From Leptospiraceae bacterium (GTDB lineage Bacteria > Spirochaetota > Leptospiria > Leptospirales > Leptospiraceae), in the NCBI GenBank assembly GCA_024233835.1, contig JACKPC010000004.1:60001-124000 (forward strand): a stretch of 64,000 bases of DNA. Reading direction: 5' to 3'. The notes under the pieces were generated by a model, which was not told where the DNA came from, did no database searches, and was given only the letters and a program-made list of their open reading frames with translations. Positions 60,884 to 64,000 of this stretch are shown here, one piece after another (positions within the stretch are counted from its first letter, which is position 1; every line of letters begins with the position of its first letter). The translations under genes and the position numbers were made by a program.

Positions 60884-62664
60884 TTTCCTTCCATATCCTT
60901 TAACTTCAACTTATCTGGCAACAATACTTTGAGTCTCATAAATTCTTTATTTAAAAACCAGTCATCATCTTGAATTTCTTCTAATTTATAATTTTCGTGA
61001 ATATAGTTTTGCATAAATTTTGTTACTTCACTTAGCTCTGTATAATCTTCTTTTTGAAAACATTTATAAATATAATCTATTGTATCAATTTCATTGATTT
61101 GAGGAAATTTTAAAGAAAGGTATTTTTCAAAAACAATTTTAAATAAACCCAAAATACTGAGTTGGAGGTTATCATAAAAACCACTCTTAGGTAATAATTT
61201 TTCAATATAAAAATATATATGTTCGGCAATCAGTAAATCTTTGTATTCTGTTTCCTTATTGAAAATCATTTCATACCAACCAAACTTATCATCTTCTTTC
61301 TTGGATAAAAATAGAGCATCATACCTCTTAATAGCTTCGTCCTTAAAAGCCTGCTTTGCGATAAAGGGAATTTGATAAAAAAAACTTATATATATTCCTG
61401 CCATTAATTTATTATCTAAAACAGTAACATCTTCCGGAACTTCAACGAATTCATCCCTTCTTTTTTGGTACCAAAATTGTGTATTATAAGACTCTTCTTG
61501 CAAACGAATTTGCACCGGGTCATTTGCCCAGAAGTCCCTGTCACTCATAGGGTTTTGAGCGTTGGTATATTTGGTAACTTTTCTATCAAAGTCTTCACCG
61601 GCAGATTTGTATAAGCGAAACGTAAGAAGAACTTCTTCGTCTATTTTTTGACGTTCTGTAGTTGAAGCTTCGCTATAAGCTTTATAAACAGCGTGGACAG
61701 TTTGTGCACCGTTAATAATTTGTAGACCTGTAATTTCAATTTCTTTGGCTTGTTTACTCAGCTCAGGAATCAGGCTGGAAATTGCTGTGATTCCGTTATT
61801 ATAATACCAGAAGTATGCAGGTTCTTTGAGTAAAGTTTCCTGCATTCTCTTGTTTATATCTGAGTCTTTGATAGGATTTCTAACATTTTCTATAAACAGG
61901 CTATAGCCGTATTTATTAAATAACTCATAAACCAATTTGGGTCTAACGAGAAAAATGTAAGCATCAAATGGCTTTTTTATCTGTATCTGATTGTTATTTG
62001 TTCCGAGTCGTTCTAATTGGATTGTAATTTTATCATTGATAGGATTTGTTCTTCTTTTTAATAGATCCAACCTTTCTAACTTCTTATATCTTACATCTAT
62101 GAAATCTTTTTTGATATGGTGTATATCAAAAACTCTAACAAACATATTGGGGTTTGCTTTTTCAAAACCACTTAGATTTTCTTCTACATCGGGATTATTC
62201 TTACTGAGGGTTATAAATAAAAACTCTACCTTTCCGTTTTTATCCAGATGGTTTTGTAAACCTTTGATTCTTTCATTGAATCTTTCATTTTTAGATTCTG
62301 TTTTAGAACCCCGTAAAATAGTATCAAAATCGTTCAGAGTTTTTTTTATCTCATCTGAACTAATCATTTTATTACAATTCGATTCAGAATTCCATTTAGA
62401 TTGTACTACATAATAAACGGTTTCATTCTGGTAATCTACTTTGGGAAAGATAATGTCACAGGAAAAGTCACCGGGACCATCTACTATTTCTTCTCTAACT
62501 CTTGGAATTTTCCCGTAGAACTCTAAAAACCAGATCATAAAAGCATAGGCTTTTTTTTGTTCTTCTTGCTTCAGTTTAGTTCGAAAGTTTTCTTCCTCTT
62601 TGTATTTCTCTATTATAGCATCAAATTCTTGATTGATAATTTTATAAAAGTTTTCGTTTATCAT
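60880..62664 (-). CDS. AIPR-family abortive-infection protein with nuclease-like N-terminus
   Basis: A 594-residue protein. The AIPR core lies near residues 270-400: LFIENVRNPIKDSDINKRMQ, AYFWYYNNGITAIS, LQIINGAQTVHAVYKAY and TKYTNAQNPMSDRDF. The first 95 residues have a Mrr-like restriction-endonuclease pattern (DGPGDFSCDIIFP with Asp62-Asp70, then VVQSKW with Lys90). AIPR proteins are linked to abortive infection against phage. The gene starts 6 bp after the methylase stop and overlaps the ParB-AAA gene by 4 bp, so it is a coupled operon member. Confidence 0.82.
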   Translation of the reverse strand: MINENFYKIINQEFDAIIEKYKEEENFRTKLKQEEQKKAYAFMIWFLEFYGKIPRVREEIVDGPGDFSCDIIFPKVDYQNETVYYVVQSKWNSESNCNKMISSDEIKKTLNDFDTILRGSKTESKNERFNERIKGLQNHLDKNGKVEFLFITLSKNNPDVEENLSGFEKANPNMFVRVFDIHHIKKDFIDVRYKKLERLDLLKRRTNPINDKITIQLERLGTNNNQIQIKKPFDAYIFLVRPKLVYELFNKYGYSLFIENVRNPIKDSDINKRMQETLLKEPAYFWYYNNGITAISSLIPELSKQAKEIEITGLQIINGAQTVHAVYKAYSEASTTERQKIDEEVLLTFRLYKSAGEDFDRKVTKYTNAQNPMSDRDFWANDPVQIRLQEESYNTQFWYQKRRDEFVEVPEDVTVLDNKLMAGIYISFFYQIPFIAKQAFKDEAIKRYDALFLSKKEDDKFGWYEMIFNKETEYKDLLIAEHIYFYIEKLLPKSGFYDNLQLSILGLFKIVFEKYLSLKFPQINEIDTIDYIYKCFQKEDYTELSEVTKFMQNYIHENYKLEEIQDDDWFLNKEFMRLKVLLPDKLKLKDMEGK

Positions 62665-62670
62665 CTCTTT

Positions 62671-63999
62671 CTACTCCAACTCACTCTCAATCATCGCTTT
62701 AACCTGAGTGGCTTTTTCGCTGTAAACCTCCCAGTGGGGCAGGCTATACTTGAACCTTTCCAGATATTCTAAGATTGCTTTAACCAGTGTTTTTTTCTGG
62801 CTGAAATTTTCCAGTTCTACTTTAAGCCAGTTGACTCCGGCTCTGGGTGATTCCTCCTTTACAGTCAAAAGGAGTGCATACAAACAATGGCGGGTGGAGG
62901 TTATGGCAAAGCCTTCTCCGGAGAGTTGGCTTGTGCCGAATTCTTCCGGTGTTTTGAGTTTTACCTGGTTGGCATGGGAACTTCCGAGTAAGTCCTTATA
63001 TTCCCTGAGTCCGTAGCCGCGGGCAAGCTCCTGATAAGCACCGAGTTTATTTTCCCCTTTGGCTTCCATATCGAGTCCTTTAAGAAAGAAACGCTCTTCA
63101 CCGCTGAGATCAAGCCAGTTGGCTTTATCGATTCCTGTGGGAATGAGATATGAGGCTGCAATCTTTTTGGCGTTTTCTATTGTTTTTTCCAGCTCGGAAA
63201 CTTCACCTTTCTTTTTGGTTTTAGAAAGTTCCCTTTGAACGTCTATGTCTTCGATTTTTTTATATCCGGTGAGAATCCGCAGGGATGCTGCATAAGCGGC
63301 AAGCTGGTAATCTGTGTCGGAAAAGTTAGGTTCCTCTTTGTCTTCGACTTTGTGCATGGAGTCGATTTGTATTTTGACTTCGTCTTCGATGAGCTGGTTG
63401 AGTTCGTCTAAGAAAGCGGTTTCTTCGGAAGTGTTCTTACGAAGAACCAAAAGCACAGTCCCCTGAACATAATTACCTTCTTTGAGAGCCGATGTAGTTT
63501 CCGTAGCTATCGTCCACGCTGCTGTTACCTTCAATCCACTTGCCCAGAGAATCAAGGCTAAATCTGCCCAGACACTCGCATCCTGATGCGTAAACATCAC
63601 CACCTGCATTCCGTTATCCGGCATATTATTTTTTAAGTTAGAGTAAGCCTCCACCATAGAAATCCGAAAACTTTCCCCCTGACCCTTAATCGCCAGAGCA
63701 CGCTTGGAATCCGTATACCAATCAGGAAACAACTTCGGCAAATGCTTCTCATACCAGGCAAGGAAGAACTCTGTTAGCTCATGATAGTTGACAGCGTCGG
63801 CATAAGGTGGGTCTGTTATCCAAATATTATTATAAAAAGTATTATCACTAATGCTTTTAACAGAAACATTACATGATGATGAGAAAACAGAGTGTTCATT
63901 TCCAATTGGAAAATTAATAGAAGTAGATAATGATAATAAAGAAGCAGCTGGGAAATTAAGCATAGTATTTAATGCCTGGTTAAGGAAAGTCATTGCTGT
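62671..63999 (-). CDS. DUF1156-like DNA methylase, C-terminal part
   Basis: The reading frame runs to the right window edge with no stop, so the start lies outside. The ATG at 63993 is probably internal. The adenine/cytosine methylase motif IV is NIWITDPPYADAVNYHELTEFF. After it come AWTIATETTSALKEGNYVQG and VLLVLRK, typical of the C-terminal methylase half of anti-phage DUF1156 proteins. Such enzymes modify host DNA next to PLD-helicase and DUF499 ATPase genes; the DUF499 partner is not seen in this window. It is the first visible gene of the operon. Confidence 0.82.
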   Translation of the reverse strand, partial: TAMTFLNQALNTMLNFPAASLLSLSTSINFPIGNEHSVFSSSCNVSVKSISDNTFYNNIWITDPPYADAVNYHELTEFFLAWYEKHLPKLFPDWYTDSKRALAIKGQGESFRISMVEAYSNLKNNMPDNGMQVVMFTHQDASVWADLALILWASGLKVTAAWTIATETTSALKEGNYVQGTVLLVLRKNTSEETAFLDELNQLIEDEVKIQIDSMHKVEDKEEPNFSDTDYQLAAYAASLRILTGYKKIEDIDVQRELSKTKKKGEVSELEKTIENAKKIAASYLIPTGIDKANWLDLSGEERFFLKGLDMEAKGENKLGAYQELARGYGLREYKDLLGSSHANQVKLKTPEEFGTSQLSGEGFAITSTRHCLYALLLTVKEESPRAGVNWLKVELENFSQKKTLVKAILEYLERFKYSLPHWEVYSEKATQVKAMIESELE

Positions 64000-64000
64000 T

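Overview
The window is an AT-rich bacterial chromosome segment that most resembles a spirochaete of the Leptospiraceae. The basis is gene content and style: a groES-groEL operon behind paired CIRCE operators, a 7TMR-DISM membrane cyclase, many small secreted or lipoprotein genes, EcsC, UMF1 and DUF3332-type proteins, HD-GYP signalling and an Mcs-like arginine-kinase gene. I could not run a search, so the family-level placement is inference. Pyruvate phosphate dikinase, pyruvate:ferredoxin oxidoreductase and a DHOD-like oxidoreductase sit in one operon, which suggests pyruvate-centred metabolism with an anaerobic capacity.

Region 1 (1-15000) is accessory DNA. It holds the end of a GT87-like membrane glycosyltransferase, two VapBC-type toxin-antitoxin pairs (one toxin broken by an 8-bp tandem duplication), an IS200/IS605-type tnpA and a decayed second copy bracketing two orphan genes, and several dispersed palindromic repeats. 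Its centre is a tight four-gene operon, read right to left: caspase-like protease, MoxR-type AAA+ ATPase, vWA protein, and a large protein ending in an FGE-sulfatase-like domain. Two divergent genes (zinc-ribbon protein, three-helix membrane protein) stand next to it. This set resembles the vWA-MoxR-caspase class of predicted conflict systems. Two Uma2-family genes follow, with a toxin/Imm26-like immunity cassette between 112-bp direct repeats of the Uma2 gene start.

Region 2 (15000-54000) is mostly ordinary chromosome: glycosyltransferase, ppdK-nifJ-DHOD-like operon, a tyrosine recombinase carrying an in-frame copy of the dispersed repeat, a STAS/proteasome-fold-like operon, a GluR0-like receptor channel, an LCM-type methyltransferase, a membrane cyclase, groESL, an McsA-McsB-like fusion with a LolD-like ATPase, EcsC, bioD, an MFS exporter, Bfd, a RibD C-terminal reductase, DgkA, a deleted secreted hydrolase, a voltage-sensor/HD-GYP fusion, clpP, a YheT-like hydrolase and several envelope proteins.

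Region 3 (54000-64000) starts with tRNA-Pro(CGG), a small ribbon-helix-helix gene and an exact 21-bp-period array of five TTTCC-N7-GGAAA palindromes. Then comes a contiguous minus-strand defence operon, in transcription order: DUF1156-like DNA methylase (cut by the window edge), AIPR protein with a nuclease-like N-terminus, ParB-AAA ATPase, TOPRIM protein, and PLD-SNF2 helicase. The most novel candidates are this composite operon, the 21-bp array, the caspase/MoxR/vWA/FGE operon, the repeat elements inserted in frame in genes, and the voltage-sensor/HD-GYP fusion.
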